Shown here piece after piece: positions 1-9,124 of a stretch of DNA of 64,000 nt. Source of the stretch: Arthrobacter luteolus NBRC 107841 (GTDB lineage: Bacteria > Actinomycetota > Actinomycetes > Actinomycetales > Micrococcaceae). The stretch's first letter is position 1. The number at the start of each line of letters is the position of its first letter. Made by a program: the position numbers and the translations under genes. Location of the stretch: NCBI RefSeq assembly GCF_001552075.1, contig NZ_BCQM01000005.1, positions 186,001-250,000 on the forward strand, given 5' to 3'. The notes under the pieces were generated by a model. That model had not been told where the DNA came from and made no database searches. It worked only from the letters and a program-made list of their open reading frames with translations.

Positions 1-39
1 ATTTTGGACAAAATGGCGCTCCATGAAGGTGTTCACCTG

Positions 40-1470
40 TTATTGGGACTCCAGCTGGGCGGCGACGGCCAGCAGCTCCGCCTCGGCGCCGGGCCGGCCG
101 ATCAGCTGAATGCCCATCCACAGCCCGTCCGCCGTGCGGTAGGTGGGAACCGTGATGGCCGGCAGGCCGCAGACGTTGACCATCGAGGTGAACGGCGAAT
201 AGCGGCACTGCCGCGCATAGTCCTCATCGGCGTCGCCCGTCCAGTACCAGCCGATGGGCCGTGGGGTCATTCCAAGCACCGGAGTGAGCATCATGTCCCA
301 CGCGGCATACTGCCGGATGGTGTCTTCCTCGAAACCGCGCAGGATGTCCACGGCTCCGGCCAAATCCGCCGCAGAGCGCTGGAGGGCACGGCGGCGCATG
401 GTCGCCGTCAGCGGAACCAGCTGGTCTTCCTGATCGGCCGGAAGGGGAATGTTGGCGAGCGGGGCGGTCCAGACGAGGCTGAAGGCGTCCGGATACCGTT
501 CGTCATACTGCACGTCGGCATCTTCGACGATGTGACCAGCACCGGTCAGTGCGAGCACCCCGGCCTCCAGCCCGAGGACGGCCTCCGGATCCAGTTGGAT
601 GTCGAGACGGGATTCAAAGGGGGAGCGGGTGCTCAGGCCAATCCGGAACCGTCCCTCAGCCCGCAGGGCGGCTTCCAGGAAGCTGCCGCCAGGAGCTGGG
701 GCGGAGGTGGCATGGAAATTCGGTTCGGCCACCATGGCGTCCAGCATGAGGGCCGCATCTGCCGCGTTCCGGGCCAGGGGGCCGGCCACGACGAACTGCC
801 CCAGGTCGCGTTGTCCGCCGCCCGCCGGAATCCGGCCGCGGTTGGGTTTCAGGCCGACCAGCCCCGTTGCAGCCGCCGGGATACGCACGGATCCCCCGCC
901 ATCGGTGCCGGGGGCAAACGGGAGCATTCCAGCAGCCACTGCAGCCGCGGAGCCGCCGGAGGATCCACCCGGGCTGAGGGACGGGTCCAGCGGGTTGCGC
1001 GCCGGCGGTGCAATGAGGTTCTCGCTGTAACTGCTGAGGCCGAACTCCGGAACCTGCGTTTTTCCGAGGCTGATCGCCCCTGCGGCGCGGAGGATGGAGG
1101 CCAGCGGCCCGTCCTCCGCAGCCGGCGCCGGGGGTACGGCCGCGCTGCCCATGGTGGTCGGCACGCCGGCGACATCGGTGAGGTCCTTGTGGGCCAGCGG
1201 CATGCCGTGAAGCAGCGCCGGGGCCCGGCCCTGCGCCAGGGCTTCATCGGCCCGGAACGCCTCAGCCCGGGCGAGGTCCGCGGTGACCGCAATAAACGCT
1301 CCGAGCGATGGGTTCAGGGCCTCGATCCGGCTCAGATAGTACTCAGTGACTTCCCGCGCGGAGACTTGGCGCGCGGCCAGGGCGTTTCTCAGCTGCAGGG
1401 CGGTCAGTGCGCCCAGTTCTGCATCGGAAGGCGCATCTGCAGGGCCGTGCGCGGGTGGGCCAATGGGCAT
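40..1470 (-). CDS. Amidase signature family enzyme
   Basis: A 476-residue enzyme of the amidase signature family, which hydrolyses amide bonds with a Ser-cisSer-Lys triad. The triad is visible: Lys95 in the AHKDLTD segment, the glycine/serine-rich PGGSSGGS loop around residues 167-174 with the cis-serine, and the nucleophile Ser194 in GTDGGGSVRIPA. The length is normal for the family. The substrate cannot be read from sequence. No gatB/gatC neighbours are present and the C-terminus is not GatA-like, so this is probably a stand-alone catabolic amidase rather than the tRNA amidotransferase subunit. It is transcribed away from the rhodanese gene across a 136-bp gap that should hold both promoters. 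The gene ends 39 bp from the window edge. Confidence 0.88.
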   Translation of the reverse strand: MPIGPPAHGPADAPSDAELGALTALQLRNALAARQVSAREVTEYYLSRIEALNPSLGAFIAVTADLARAEAFRADEALAQGRAPALLHGMPLAHKDLTDVAGVPTTMGSAAVPPAPAAEDGPLASILRAAGAISLGKTQVPEFGLSSYSENLIAPPARNPLDPSLSPGGSSGGSAAAVAAGMLPFAPGTDGGGSVRIPAAATGLVGLKPNRGRIPAGGGQRDLGQFVVAGPLARNAADAALMLDAMVAEPNFHATSAPAPGGSFLEAALRAEGRFRIGLSTRSPFESRLDIQLDPEAVLGLEAGVLALTGAGHIVEDADVQYDERYPDAFSLVWTAPLANIPLPADQEDQLVPLTATMRRRALQRSAADLAGAVDILRGFEEDTIRQYAAWDMMLTPVLGMTPRPIGWYWTGDADEDYARQCRYSPFTSMVNVCGLPAITVPTYRTADGLWMGIQLIGRPGAEAELLAVAAQLESQ

Positions 1471-1606
1471 TGCTACCTCCGGGGCGGGGGCCGTCTGGTT
1501 CTCTGGCGGTGCATCCCACTATAGGCTGGATGGCAGGCAGAACCGCCCGCGTGTCCGCGGGTTTACCGCCTAGTCAGCCCAGGCAAGGAACTACTGCGAG
1601 GAAGCT

Positions 1607-1933
1607 ATGAGCGAGATGGAAAACGTGTCAGTGGAAGCCATTCCCGTAGGCGCCAAGATACTCGATGTCCGCGAGGACTATGAGTGGGAGGCCGGACACA
1701 TTCCCGATGCCTTGCACATTCCCCTGGATCAGCTTCCGGACCGCCTGGATGACCTTGACCCGGACGGGGACCTCGCCGTCATCTGCCGCACCGGCGGCCG
1801 CAGCGCCCGGGCCACGCAGTGGCTGGAGGCGCACGGCTATTCGGCTGTAAACGTCACCGGGGGCATGGGCGCCTGGCTGGAAGCCGGCAAGCCGATGGTC
1901 TCCGATGCCGGAACGGAACCCACAGTCGTATGA
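1607..1933 (+). CDS. Rhodanese-like domain protein
   Basis: A 108-residue single-domain rhodanese. The fold markers are present in order: LDVREDYEWEAGHIPDALHIP (residues about 19-39) and the active-site loop with Cys60 in ICRTGGRSA, followed by GGMGAW near the C-terminus. Such proteins carry sulfur as a persulfide on the loop cysteine; the acceptor here is unknown. The stop codon overlaps the ATG of pheA by 4 bp (ATGA), so the two are translationally coupled, although a functional link to phenylalanine synthesis is not obvious. A good GAGGAA ribosome-binding site lies 6-7 bp before the ATG. Confidence 0.9.
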   Translation: MSEMENVSVEAIPVGAKILDVREDYEWEAGHIPDALHIPLDQLPDRLDDLDPDGDLAVICRTGGRSARATQWLEAHGYSAVNVTGGMGAWLEAGKPMVSDAGTEPTVV

Positions 1934-2898
1934 GTGCTCCCGGCAAGGCTGCGGCCCTGGACTCCCGCCTGCCTGGCACCATGGTCTACACCTTCCTCGG
2001 GCCCGAGGGCACGTTCACCGAGGCCGCCCTGCTGCAGGTCCCCGGCGCCGAGGACGCTGTCCGGATTCCCTCGACCTCGGTCACGGCGGCACTGGAAATG
2101 GTGCGGTCCGGACACGCGAACGCTGCCGTGGTGCCCATTGAGAACTCGGTGGAGGGCGGCGTCAGTGCCACCCTGGATGCCATCTCCGTTGGCCAGCCGT
2201 TGAGGATCCTGCGGGAAATCCTGGTCCCGATCACCTTTGTCCTGGCCGTGCGGCCGGGCATGGAACTTGCCGACGTCCAGCGGGTCTCCACCCACAGCCA
2301 TGCCTGGGCGCAGTGCCGCAACTGGGCTGCGCAGAATATTCCGCAGGCGGAATATCTTCCGTCCTCCTCGACTGCGGCAGCCGCCGTCGGGCTGCTGGAA
2401 GAGGATTCCGGGTTCGACGCCGCCATCTGCGCGCCGCTGGTGGCCGCCAGGCTCGGGCTGAACGTTATTGCCCGCGGCATTGGGGACTACGCGGAGGCCG
2501 TCACCCGCTTCATCCTGGTCAGCCTGCCGGGCCTGCTGCCCGAGCCCACCGGGGCAGACAAAACCACAGTGGTGATCCCGTTGCCTGAGGACCGGCCCGG
2601 CGCCCTGATGGAAATCCTGGAGCACTTCATGGCCCGGGGCGTGAACCTCAGCCGCATTGAATCCCGCCCCACCGGCGCATTCCTGGGGGACTACTTCTTC
2701 AGCATTGACGCCGACGGGCACGTCTTCGATGCCCGGGTGGCAGACGCCCTCAAGGGGCTGCACCGGATCTCCCCGGACCTTCGGTTCCTGGGCTCCTACG
2801 CCCGGGCTGATTACCGCCGGCCGGAGGTGCTGCCGCACACATCGGACCAGGCGTTCGAGGCAGCCGATCAGTGGCTTGAATCCCTGATTAACGGCTGA
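1930..2898 (+). CDS. pheA: Prephenate dehydratase
   Basis: A 322-residue monofunctional prephenate dehydratase, which converts prephenate to phenylpyruvate in phenylalanine synthesis. The catalytic domain starts with YTFLGPEGTFTEAAL and contains IENSVEGG and the catalytic TRF motif near residue 192 (TRFILVS). A C-terminal ACT domain (about residues 212-290, PEDRPGALMEIL and the ESRP motif) is the expected site of phenylalanine feedback. No chorismate mutase domain is fused, as is usual in actinobacteria. I chose the ATG that overlaps the rhodanese stop; a later ATG at 1981 (MVYTFLGP) would also keep the whole domain. The frame is open further upstream, but that part overlaps the rhodanese gene. 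Confidence 0.95.
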   Translation: MSAPGKAAALDSRLPGTMVYTFLGPEGTFTEAALLQVPGAEDAVRIPSTSVTAALEMVRSGHANAAVVPIENSVEGGVSATLDAISVGQPLRILREILVPITFVLAVRPGMELADVQRVSTHSHAWAQCRNWAAQNIPQAEYLPSSSTAAAAVGLLEEDSGFDAAICAPLVAARLGLNVIARGIGDYAEAVTRFILVSLPGLLPEPTGADKTTVVIPLPEDRPGALMEILEHFMARGVNLSRIESRPTGAFLGDYFFSIDADGHVFDARVADALKGLHRISPDLRFLGSYARADYRRPEVLPHTSDQAFEAADQWLESLING

Positions 2899-2902
2899 GC
2901 GC

Positions 2903-3874
2903 ATGCCGCGCCTGCGCCGCAGCAACTGCGAGCATCCCGGCTATACCCGGCGCCGCTGGGGCAAAGGGTTCAGTTACCGCGGCCTGGCGGGGGAGGTGCT
3001 GCGCGATCCCGCGGAGCTGCGGCGCATCCGGGGACTGGCCATCCCGCCGGCCTGGGAGGATGTCTGGATCAGCCCCTACCCCAACGGCCACATCCAGGCC
3101 ACCGGGCAGGATGCTGCTGGCCGGCGCCAGTACATTTATCACCCGCATTGGCGTGAACTGAAGGACCGGGAGAAGTTCGACCGGGCACTGGCGCTGGCGG
3201 AGGCCCTCCCGGGGGCCCGGCGGATCATCACCAAGCACCTGCGCTCCGAGGGTAACGGGCCGGAGCGGGCGTTCGCGGCTGCCCTGCGCATCATCGATTC
3301 GGGTGCCCTGCGGGTCGGCGGATCCCGCTACGCCGAAATGAACGGCTCCTACGGAACAACAACGCTGCTCACGGAGCATGTCCGGCTGGACCGCACGCGC
3401 CTGCTCCTGCATTTTCCCGGCAAAAGCGGGCAGGAGTGGCAGGTGGAGCTGGAGGATGAAGATCTGGCGGCAGCTGTCCGGCCCATGCTCGCGCGTCCCG
3501 AAGCGGATACCGCCCTGGCCTACCTGGGCGCCGATGACCAGTGGCACAGCATTGATGCAGCCCAGCTGAACGGTTTCCTGCGGGAGGTCTCCGCAGGAGA
3601 TTTCACGGCCAAGGACTTCCGGACCTGGCAGGCGACGGTGTCGGCCGCCATGGGACTGGCGCGCGCCGGCAGCCGGGTCACCAAGCGGGAACGGCAGCAG
3701 GCTGTGGCTGCGACCATCCGGGGTGTCGCTGAACGGCTGGGCAATACCCCGGCCGTTGCCCGGAAATCCTACGTCGACCCCCGCGTGGTGGACCGGTTCC
3801 TGGCGGGCGAGGTCATTCCGGCAGCGGGCTACTCTGCCTCCGAGACGGCTGTGCGCCAGATGCTCGGCGGATAG
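2903..3874 (+). CDS. DNA topoisomerase IB (poxvirus-type)
   Basis: A 323-residue type IB topoisomerase of the bacterial/poxvirus class, which relaxes supercoils through a 3'-phosphotyrosyl intermediate. Seen in the sequence: the N-terminal block with IPPAWEDVWI and GHIQATGQDAAGRRQY, the catalytic-domain segments ALRVGGSRYAEMNGSYG and FTAKDFRTW, and the presumed nucleophile Tyr290 in KSYVDPRV. The length is normal. It starts 4 bp after the pheA stop, so it is likely co-transcribed with it. These enzymes are sporadic in actinobacteria and supplement the type IA enzyme. The role in this cell is unknown. Confidence 0.93.
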   Translation: MPRLRRSNCEHPGYTRRRWGKGFSYRGLAGEVLRDPAELRRIRGLAIPPAWEDVWISPYPNGHIQATGQDAAGRRQYIYHPHWRELKDREKFDRALALAEALPGARRIITKHLRSEGNGPERAFAAALRIIDSGALRVGGSRYAEMNGSYGTTTLLTEHVRLDRTRLLLHFPGKSGQEWQVELEDEDLAAAVRPMLARPEADTALAYLGADDQWHSIDAAQLNGFLREVSAGDFTAKDFRTWQATVSAAMGLARAGSRVTKRERQQAVAATIRGVAERLGNTPAVARKSYVDPRVVDRFLAGEVIPAAGYSASETAVRQMLGG

Positions 3875-3899
3875 CGCCCACTTGCGCGCCTCCCTATGG

Positions 3900-3911
3900 T
3901 AAGTATGCTTA
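3900..3911. promoter_or_regulatory. TAAG-N4-CTTA element, copy 1
   Basis: TAAGTATGCTTA, a 12-bp inverted element ending 52 bp before the start of the hydrophilic 107-residue protein. Related copies lie at 28584 and 59907, each upstream of a small stress-type gene, with a one-mismatch copy at 51293. The role as an operator or promoter element is inferred from position only. Confidence 0.4.
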
Positions 3912-3963
3912 TAGACCCGATGCCGGGAGGCGTGCGGGCAAGCCAGCCAACGAAAGGCGGACC

Positions 3964-4287
3964 ATGAGCGAGTACCCGAACGAAGAAGAGCAGCTCAAGA
4001 ACCCCAAGCCCAGCGGCCAGTCCACGGGCGATGACAACTGGCGCGGAGACGCGGCGGACCAGGGCAATGACATCCGCTTCGCCGAAGAGCAGGAACTCAT
4101 CCGCGAACAGGCCTCCCCGGAATCCGTCCGGCGGGATGATGACGGTGAATATACCGACGCCGAAGGATCCAAAGAGCCCACTGCAGGCCGGGGCCACAAG
4201 GAGAACCGCGGCCACGGCCAGGACGGGACTGCCGGATCCAAGGAAACCGAGGGTGGTTACACGGATTCCGAGGGCACCCAGGACTGA
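3964..4287 (+). CDS. Small acidic, probably disordered protein
   Basis: A 107-residue protein with no hydrophobic core. It is rich in Glu, Asp, Gly, Lys and Gln, with a repeated style in its second half (DGEYTDAEGSKEP and EGGYTDSEGTQD). No catalytic motif or membrane segment is visible and I do not recognise a named domain. Composition resembles the hydrophilic stress proteins of soil bacteria, but that is only an analogy. A strong GAAAGGCGG ribosome-binding site precedes the ATG, and a TAAG-N4-CTTA element shared with two other small stress-type genes sits 52 bp upstream. It stands alone between the topoisomerase and the convergent lipid kinase gene. Confidence 0.7.
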   Translation: MSEYPNEEEQLKNPKPSGQSTGDDNWRGDAADQGNDIRFAEEQELIREQASPESVRRDDDGEYTDAEGSKEPTAGRGHKENRGHGQDGTAGSKETEGGYTDSEGTQD

Positions 4288-4327
4288 GCTCCATCCGGCC
4301 GCGGCCGGCCCGGGACTGAATCAGCCA

Positions 4328-4358
4328 CCGGACCCGCTGCCCTAGGCTGCGGGTCCGG
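4328..4358. terminator. Bidirectional terminator hairpin
   Basis: A perfect 10-bp GC-rich stem (4328-4337 with 4349-4358) and an 11-nt loop between two convergent genes. It overlaps the last codons and stop of the lipid kinase gene and can serve both strands. There is no T-tract. Confidence 0.55.
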
Positions 4359-5427
4359 CAGTGTGTCCGCCGGGCTGCCCGGCGTCCAAGGCCCGGACCC
4401 GCAGCGACTGCGGGTCAACCGTCACGGTGACGCTGGTCGCCGCACCGCTGAGGTCGCCGTCGAGCTGGGTGATGGTCGGCTCCTCCGTGCTCACGGTTAC
4501 CGTGCGGGCCCGCTGGTACTCAATGACCGGAAGTTCCCGCCGGTTCCGGGTGACAACCTTGCCCAGAACAGCCGCCCAGCCGAACACCGTGCGCGGACTA
4601 AGCACCACGATGTCCAGCATGCCGTCGTCCACTGCGGCGAGCGGAATGAAATCGATTCCCGCGGGCAGCTGGCCGGTATTCGCGAAGACAACGCTGCTGA
4701 CCTTCCGGACCTGCGGAACGCCGGCGTCTGCCTGGACCCGCATCCGGCGCCTCGGCCCGGGCAGCAGCCTCACGCCGGCTTCGCTGTAGGCCAGCCAGCC
4801 CACCCGCTTCTTCAGCTCGTCCCGGGTCGCCGCGATGACCTCCGCGTCCAGCCCGATCCCGCCCATCACCAGGAAATTACTGCTGGAACGGGTTCCGGTG
4901 CGCGAGTTCTCCAGCGCAATGCGGCCCATATCGATCCGGCGCTCAGCGCCGTGCAGTGCTGTTTGGATGCTGCCGTGCAGATCGTTCACCGGCAGCCCGA
5001 GGTTCCGGGCCAGCAGGTTGCCGGTGCCCAGCGGGAGCAGTCCCATGGCCGCCGGTGAGTGGGTGACGGCGCGGGCGACCTCACGGACGGTGCCGTCCCC
5101 GCCGGCAGCCAGGACAACGTCGACTCCCGCTGCCAGGGCCTGCTGGGCTTGGCGGAAGCCGGGGGATTCCACCGTGGTCTCCAGGATCAGCGGCGGCTCC
5201 CAGCCTGCGAGCTCGCAGGCCTCGGCCAAGGCTGTCCGGGCGGGGCCGGCCTGCGCTTTGACGGGGTTGATGACCATGGCGACCCGTTGGCTGGGTGCCG
5301 CAAGCGGGCGGGTGATGCGTTCCGCGGCGAGCTGCCGCCGGTGCCGGCGGGAAGCTATCAGCCACGTGGCCAGGGACGCGGCGGCGGCGGTGGCCAGGAG
5401 CAGGATCACGGCTAATTCGGCAGGCAT
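4342..5427 (-). CDS. Diacylglycerol/lipid kinase family protein
   Basis: A 361-residue protein with the DAGK catalytic fold. After an N-terminal membrane segment (about residues 3-22) comes VAMVINPVKAQAG, then the nucleotide-binding AAGGDGTVREVARA and LLPLGTGNLLARNLGLP motifs, and the C-terminal beta-sandwich domain. Members phosphorylate diacylglycerol or related lipids with ATP; the exact lipid is not readable. The open frame runs 54 codons further upstream into serS, but I chose the ATG at 5427 because GGAGGG lies 6 bp before it and the family N-terminus begins there. Divergent from serS with a 67-bp shared promoter region. Confidence 0.88.
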   Translation of the reverse strand: MPAELAVILLLATAAAASLATWLIASRRHRRQLAAERITRPLAAPSQRVAMVINPVKAQAGPARTALAEACELAGWEPPLILETTVESPGFRQAQQALAAGVDVVLAAGGDGTVREVARAVTHSPAAMGLLPLGTGNLLARNLGLPVNDLHGSIQTALHGAERRIDMGRIALENSRTGTRSSSNFLVMGGIGLDAEVIAATRDELKKRVGWLAYSEAGVRLLPGPRRRMRVQADAGVPQVRKVSSVVFANTGQLPAGIDFIPLAAVDDGMLDIVVLSPRTVFGWAAVLGKVVTRNRRELPVIEYQRARTVTVSTEEPTITQLDGDLSGAATSVTVTVDPQSLRVRALDAGQPGGHTAGPAA

Positions 5428-5494
5428 GGTGCCCTCCAGAATAGCCGCCGGCGGGTGTGCAATCGCCGGATAGGGTTTTCGGTACCCTTGAGAC

Positions 5495-6763
5495 GTGATC
5501 GATGTTAATGAACTGCGCGAAAATCCCGAGAAGTTCCGAGCCTCCCAGCGCGCCCGGCTGGCCGATCCGGAGCTGGTGGACGCAATCATTTCCGCTGATG
5601 CCCGCCGGCGTGAGTCCCGTACCCGCTACGAAACGCTGCGTGCGGAACAGAATGCCTTCGGCAAGCGGGTAGCCCAGGCCAAGGGCGAGGAGAAGCAGGC
5701 GCTCCTGGCCGAGGTCAAGGAACTCGCTGCTGCCGTCAAGGCTGCCGGAGCCGAGGCTGACGCGGTCCAGGCCGAGCAGGAGGCACTGGTCCGGCGCGTG
5801 GCCAATGTCGTTGAAGACGGCGTTCCCGCCGGCGGTGAAGACGACTACGAGGTCCTCAAGACGGTTGGCAAGCCCCGCGATTTCGAGGCCGAGGGGTTCA
5901 CCCCGCGCGATCACCTGGAACTTGGTGAACTGCTCGGCGCGATCGACATGGAACGTGGCGCGAAGGTCTCCGGCTCGCGCTTCTACTTCCTGCGGGGCGT
6001 CGGCGCCCGCCTGGAACTGGGGCTCCTGCAGATGGCCATGGACCAGGCCATCAAGGCCGGATTCGTTCCCATGATCACTCCGACGCTGGTCCGCCCGGAA
6101 ACCATGCAGGGCACCGGCTTCGACGTCGCCCACGACGCCGAAATCTACCGCCTCGCCGAGGACGACCTGTACCTGGTGGGCACTTCGGAGGTTCCGCTGG
6201 CCGGATACCACGCTGACGAGATCATCGACCTGGCCGCAGGTCCCGTCCGTTACGCCGGCTGGTCCTCCTGCTACCGCCGCGAAGCCGGCTCCCACGGCAA
6301 GGACACCCGCGGCATTATCCGTGTGCACCAGTTCAACAAGGTGGAGATGTTCACCTACACGCGGGTGGAGGATGCCGCCGCCGAGCACCAGCGGCTGCTC
6401 GCCTGGGAAGAGGACATGCTGGCCAAGGTGGAGCTGCCCTACCGGGTGATCGAGACCGCTGCCGGAGACCTCGGTATGTCCGCCGCGCGCAAGTTCGACT
6501 GCGAAGCCTGGGTTCCCACCCAGGGCGCCTACCGCGAACTCACTTCCACCTCCAACTGCACCACGTTCCAGGCCCGCCGCCTGAACATCCGTGAACGCCA
6601 GGACGGCAAAACCCGCGCGGTCGCCACGCTCAACGGCACCCTGGCCACCACCCGCTGGATTGTCGCGATCCTGGAGCACCACCAGAACCCGGACGGCTCG
6701 GTCAACGTTCCCAAGGCGCTGCAGCCCTACATGGGCGGCCTGGAAGTCCTGCCGGTCCTCTAG
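5495..6763 (+). CDS. serS: Serine--tRNA ligase
   Basis: A 422-residue class II aminoacyl-tRNA synthetase charging tRNA-Ser. The N-terminal long antiparallel coiled-coil arm (about residues 30-110, rich in Ala, Glu and Lys) binds the tRNA variable arm. The catalytic core shows the [10 protein letters not shown] segment, motif 2 ([17 protein letters not shown]) and motif 3 near the end ([15 protein letters not shown]). Length and motif order are typical, starting [17 protein letters not shown] start. A perfect 12-bp hairpin follows the stop. Not in an operon: the next gene starts 117 bp downstream. Confidence 0.98.
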   Translation: MIDVNELRENPEKFRASQRARLADPELVDAIISADARRRESRTRYETLRAEQNAFGKRVAQAKGEEKQALLAEVKELAAAVKAAGAEADAVQAEQEALVRRVANVVEDGVPAGGEDDYEVLKTVGKPRDFEAEGFTPRDHLELGELLGAIDMERGAKVSGSRFYFLRGVGARLELGLLQMAMDQAIKAGFVPMITPTLVRPETMQGTGFDVAHDAEIYRLAEDDLYLVGTSEVPLAGYHADEIIDLAAGPVRYAGWSSCYRREAGSHGKDTRGIIRVHQFNKVEMFTYTRVEDAAAEHQRLLAWEEDMLAKVELPYRVIETAAGDLGMSAARKFDCEAWVPTQGAYRELTSTSNCTTFQARRLNIRERQDGKTRAVATLNGTLATTRWIVAILEHHQNPDGSVNVPKALQPYMGGLEVLPVL

Positions 6764-6769
6764 CCCCGG

Positions 6770-6799
6770 CCCTGCCGGCGCGGTTCTGCGCCGGCAGGG
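6770..6799 (+). terminator. serS terminator hairpin
   Basis: Perfect 12-bp stem (6770-6781 with 6788-6799) with a 6-nt loop, starting 7 bp after the serS stop. No T-tract follows, which is common in high-GC actinobacteria. Confidence 0.65.
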
Positions 6800-6880
6800 A
6801 CGGCAGGTGTTAACCAGCTGTTCGCACCGAGTGTGAACCCCGTCCTACCGGTATTCACGACTGTCTGTTTATATAAATCG

Positions 6881-7726
6881 ATGACTACTCTCACTTCAGC
6901 CGGCATCGAAGACCGGCTCCGTTCAGATACCGCCCACCTCATTGCCCTCGACGTCGACGGGACTCTCGTGGACCACGACGGGCACATGTCCCCGAACGTG
7001 CGTTCCGCTGCCCGGGACGCCATCGACGCCGGACACCACCTGGTCATTTCCACCGGCCGCTCCTTCGGTGCGGCCCTGCCGATCCTCAAGAACATCGGCC
7101 TGACCGAGGGATTCACCGTCTGCTCCAACGGCGGCGTCACCCTCCGCGTGGACAGTGCACTGCCGGAGGGATACGAGATCGTGGACCGTGTGGTCTTCGA
7201 CCCCCGGCCGGCCCTGGACGCCCTCCGCATCCAGCTGCCCACCGCGAAATTCGCCCTCGAGGACCACGAAGGCCGCTTCCTCTCCACCGAACGCTTCCAG
7301 GACGCCAGTTTCGGCGCCGAAGCGCAGGCCGTGGACTTCGAATACCTGCGGGAGAGCAAGGCCGTCCGCGTGGTGGTCTTCAGCACCGACAGCACAGCCG
7401 AGGAATTCGGCGAAGCCGTTGAGGCAATCGGCCTGCACGGGGTCACCTACTCAGTCGGCTGGACCGCGTGGCTGGACATCGCGGCGGCCGGCGTCACCAA
7501 GGCCTCCGCGCTGGAGCAGGTCCGGCGCCGGCTGAATATTGATCCCCGGCACACGGTGGCCGTGGGCGATGGCCGCAATGACATTGAGATGCTCTCCTGG
7601 GCTGCCCGCGGGGTTGCCATGGGCCAGTCACCGCAGGAAGTCATCGCCGCGGCTTCAGAGGTTACCGGAACGGTCTACGAAGACGGTGCTGCCGCGGTGC
7701 TCCAGAGCCTCGTGACCGCCCGCTAG
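6881..7726 (+). CDS. Cof-type HAD-superfamily phosphatase
   Basis: A 281-residue HAD hydrolase of the Cof/YbiV type, typically a broad phosphatase for sugar phosphates and similar metabolites. HAD motif I is ALDVDGTLVDHDG (nucleophile in DVDGT), motif II lies in VISTGRS, the conserved Lys is in TKASALEQV, and motif IV is VGDGRNDIEML. A large cap domain lies between motifs II and III. The frame could start 16 codons earlier (6833), but ATG 6881 fits the family N-terminus better; the upstream part reads as leader sequence. Substrate unknown. Convergent with the SatD-like gene, 7 bp apart. Confidence 0.88.
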   Translation: MTTLTSAGIEDRLRSDTAHLIALDVDGTLVDHDGHMSPNVRSAARDAIDAGHHLVISTGRSFGAALPILKNIGLTEGFTVCSNGGVTLRVDSALPEGYEIVDRVVFDPRPALDALRIQLPTAKFALEDHEGRFLSTERFQDASFGAEAQAVDFEYLRESKAVRVVVFSTDSTAEEFGEAVEAIGLHGVTYSVGWTAWLDIAAAGVTKASALEQVRRRLNIDPRHTVAVGDGRNDIEMLSWAARGVAMGQSPQEVIAAASEVTGTVYEDGAAAVLQSLVTAR

Positions 7727-7733
7727 CGGGACC

Positions 7734-8369
7734 TTACCGGCCGTAGGACAGTGCTGCCGGCGGCAGCGCCGCCGGCCCTGCCACCAGGTCCAGCAGCCGG
7801 GCCGCAGCGGGCCGGGTGGCCCACTCCTCCGCCCAGTACGAACGGACCACGGCCTTGCTGACCGCCTGGGTGGTGATCCCCAGCGCTTCCGCGACGTATT
7901 TCTGCTGTCCGCGGGCGCCCGGCGTCATCAGGTCCAGGACCTTCCACTCGGCAGCCGTCCGGCCCGCCACGATCTGGCCCAGCAGCCGCAGGACCGCCTC
8001 GGCCTCCGCGGCGACCTGCGTGTCCGGACCCTCCACCGCAAGCGGGATCCGGTCGCCGGTGCGCTGCGCGCGCTCAACCGCTCGGCGGGCGTAAACCAGG
8101 CCAAACCCTTCGGCCTCCAGCACTTCGGCGGGCAGGGGCCGGCGCACCTCTCCGACACCGAGGCCCACATGCCACCGGCGGGCACGGACAGCTATCAGGG
8201 CGGCGTCCACGGCCGCCGCGGGATCAGCCAGAATGCCCTGGGCCTCGTCACCCACGGAGCGCTGGAACGCCACGGCCGCAGGGATGTGCCGCAGGGAGCG
8301 CAGCAGCTCTGGAACCTGGTCTCCCGCCTCGCGGGTATCCCGCTGGTTGATGGTCAGCACAAAATGCAT
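7734..8369 (-). CDS. SatD-like protein with C-terminal HTH
   Basis: A 211-residue protein. The N-terminal 110 residues read like the SatD family: SVGDEAQGIL (about 38-47), RRWHVGLGVGEVRRPLP (64-80) and FGLVYARRAVERAQ (89-102), a pattern that also recalls the palm fold of nucleotide cyclases. The C-terminus holds a helix-turn-helix (about 154-180, QQKYVAEALGITTQAVSKAV). Function unknown; a DNA-binding sensor is a reasonable guess. The frame is open 86 codons further upstream but that part looks non-native and runs through a hairpin; ATG 8369 begins the family-like MHFVLTINQRD. Confidence 0.65.
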   Translation of the reverse strand: MHFVLTINQRDTREAGDQVPELLRSLRHIPAAVAFQRSVGDEAQGILADPAAAVDAALIAVRARRWHVGLGVGEVRRPLPAEVLEAEGFGLVYARRAVERAQRTGDRIPLAVEGPDTQVAAEAEAVLRLLGQIVAGRTAAEWKVLDLMTPGARGQQKYVAEALGITTQAVSKAVVRSYWAEEWATRPAAARLLDLVAGPAALPPAALSYGR

Positions 8370-8475
8370 GGCATCAGCATGCCAGAGAAGGACACCAAAC
8401 AACCGAAAACGGTTGATCGGGCGCGGCGCGGCAGATTCAGCGGGCCCTTCGGAGCGGAACCGGCCTTGAACGACG

Positions 8476-8510
8476 AAGCGGCCGCCCACCGGATCGGTGG
8501 ACGGCCGCTT
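8476..8510 (-). terminator. Hairpin downstream of ppa
   Basis: A 16-bp stem with one mismatch (8476-8491 with 8495-8510) and a 3-nt loop, 20 bp beyond the ppa stop on the minus strand. A likely terminator separating ppa from the SatD-like gene. Confidence 0.5.
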
Positions 8511-8529
8511 GCCGTGAAGGCTGAAAACG

Positions 8530-9075
8530 CTAGTTGTTCTCGGCGTTGGCGTCGACGTCGCGGCCCTGCGGCTCGTCCTCTTCGCTCTTTTCGCCCAGCG
8601 CTTCGAAGCGTGCCAGCGAGGCCTCAACCTCGGCCTCGGCAGCCTCGCGGCCGGCCCAGTCCGCGGCTTCTACCCACTTGCCCGGTTCCAGGTCCTTGTA
8701 CTTGGTGAAGAAATGCTTGATCTCATCGAGCAGGAAATCCGAAACGTCGGACAGGTCCTGGATGTGGTCGAAGCGCGGGTCTGCCGGAACGCACAGCACC
8801 TTGGCGTCGCCGCCGCCGTCGTCGACCATGTTGAAGACGCCGATCGGGCGGGACTCCACCAGGACACCCGGGATCAGGTCGAAGTCCTGCAGCATCACGA
8901 GGGCGTCCAGCGGATCCCCGTCTTCGCCAAGCGTGTTCTCGAAGTAGCCGTAGTGGGTCGGGTACTGCATCGAGGTGAACAGCACGCGGTCCAGGCGCAG
9001 ACGGTGCGTCTCATGGTCAATTTCGTACTTGACGCGGGATCCCTTGGGGATCTCGATCGTTACGTCGAGTTTCAT
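8530..9075 (-). CDS. ppa: Inorganic diphosphatase
   Basis: A 181-residue family I soluble pyrophosphatase, splitting pyrophosphate to drive biosynthetic reactions. Metal-binding and catalytic residues are visible in [29 protein letters not shown] (the DGDPLD signature) and the VPADPRF/KWV segments. The last 35 residues are an acidic low-complexity tail ([20 protein letters not shown]) beyond the usual core, as in other actinobacterial forms. AAGGAG lies 6 bp before the ATG. Divergent from dacB. Confidence 0.97.
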   Translation of the reverse strand: MKLDVTIEIPKGSRVKYEIDHETHRLRLDRVLFTSMQYPTHYGYFENTLGEDGDPLDALVMLQDFDLIPGVLVESRPIGVFNMVDDGGGDAKVLCVPADPRFDHIQDLSDVSDFLLDEIKHFFTKYKDLEPGKWVEAADWAGREAAEAEVEASLARFEALGEKSEEDEPQGRDVDANAENN

Positions 9076-9124
9076 AACGGCTCCTTGAAAGCGGCCCTGC
9101 GGCCACGCAAACGGACAGACGGTT

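Noticed and set aside
1-39. Partial gene at the left edge
   Set aside because: Only 39 bp precede the amidase stop; nothing can be supported there.
4-1524. Open frame antisense to the amidase
   Set aside because: Same reason: covers the amidase exactly, Arg/Gly/His-rich, no family match.
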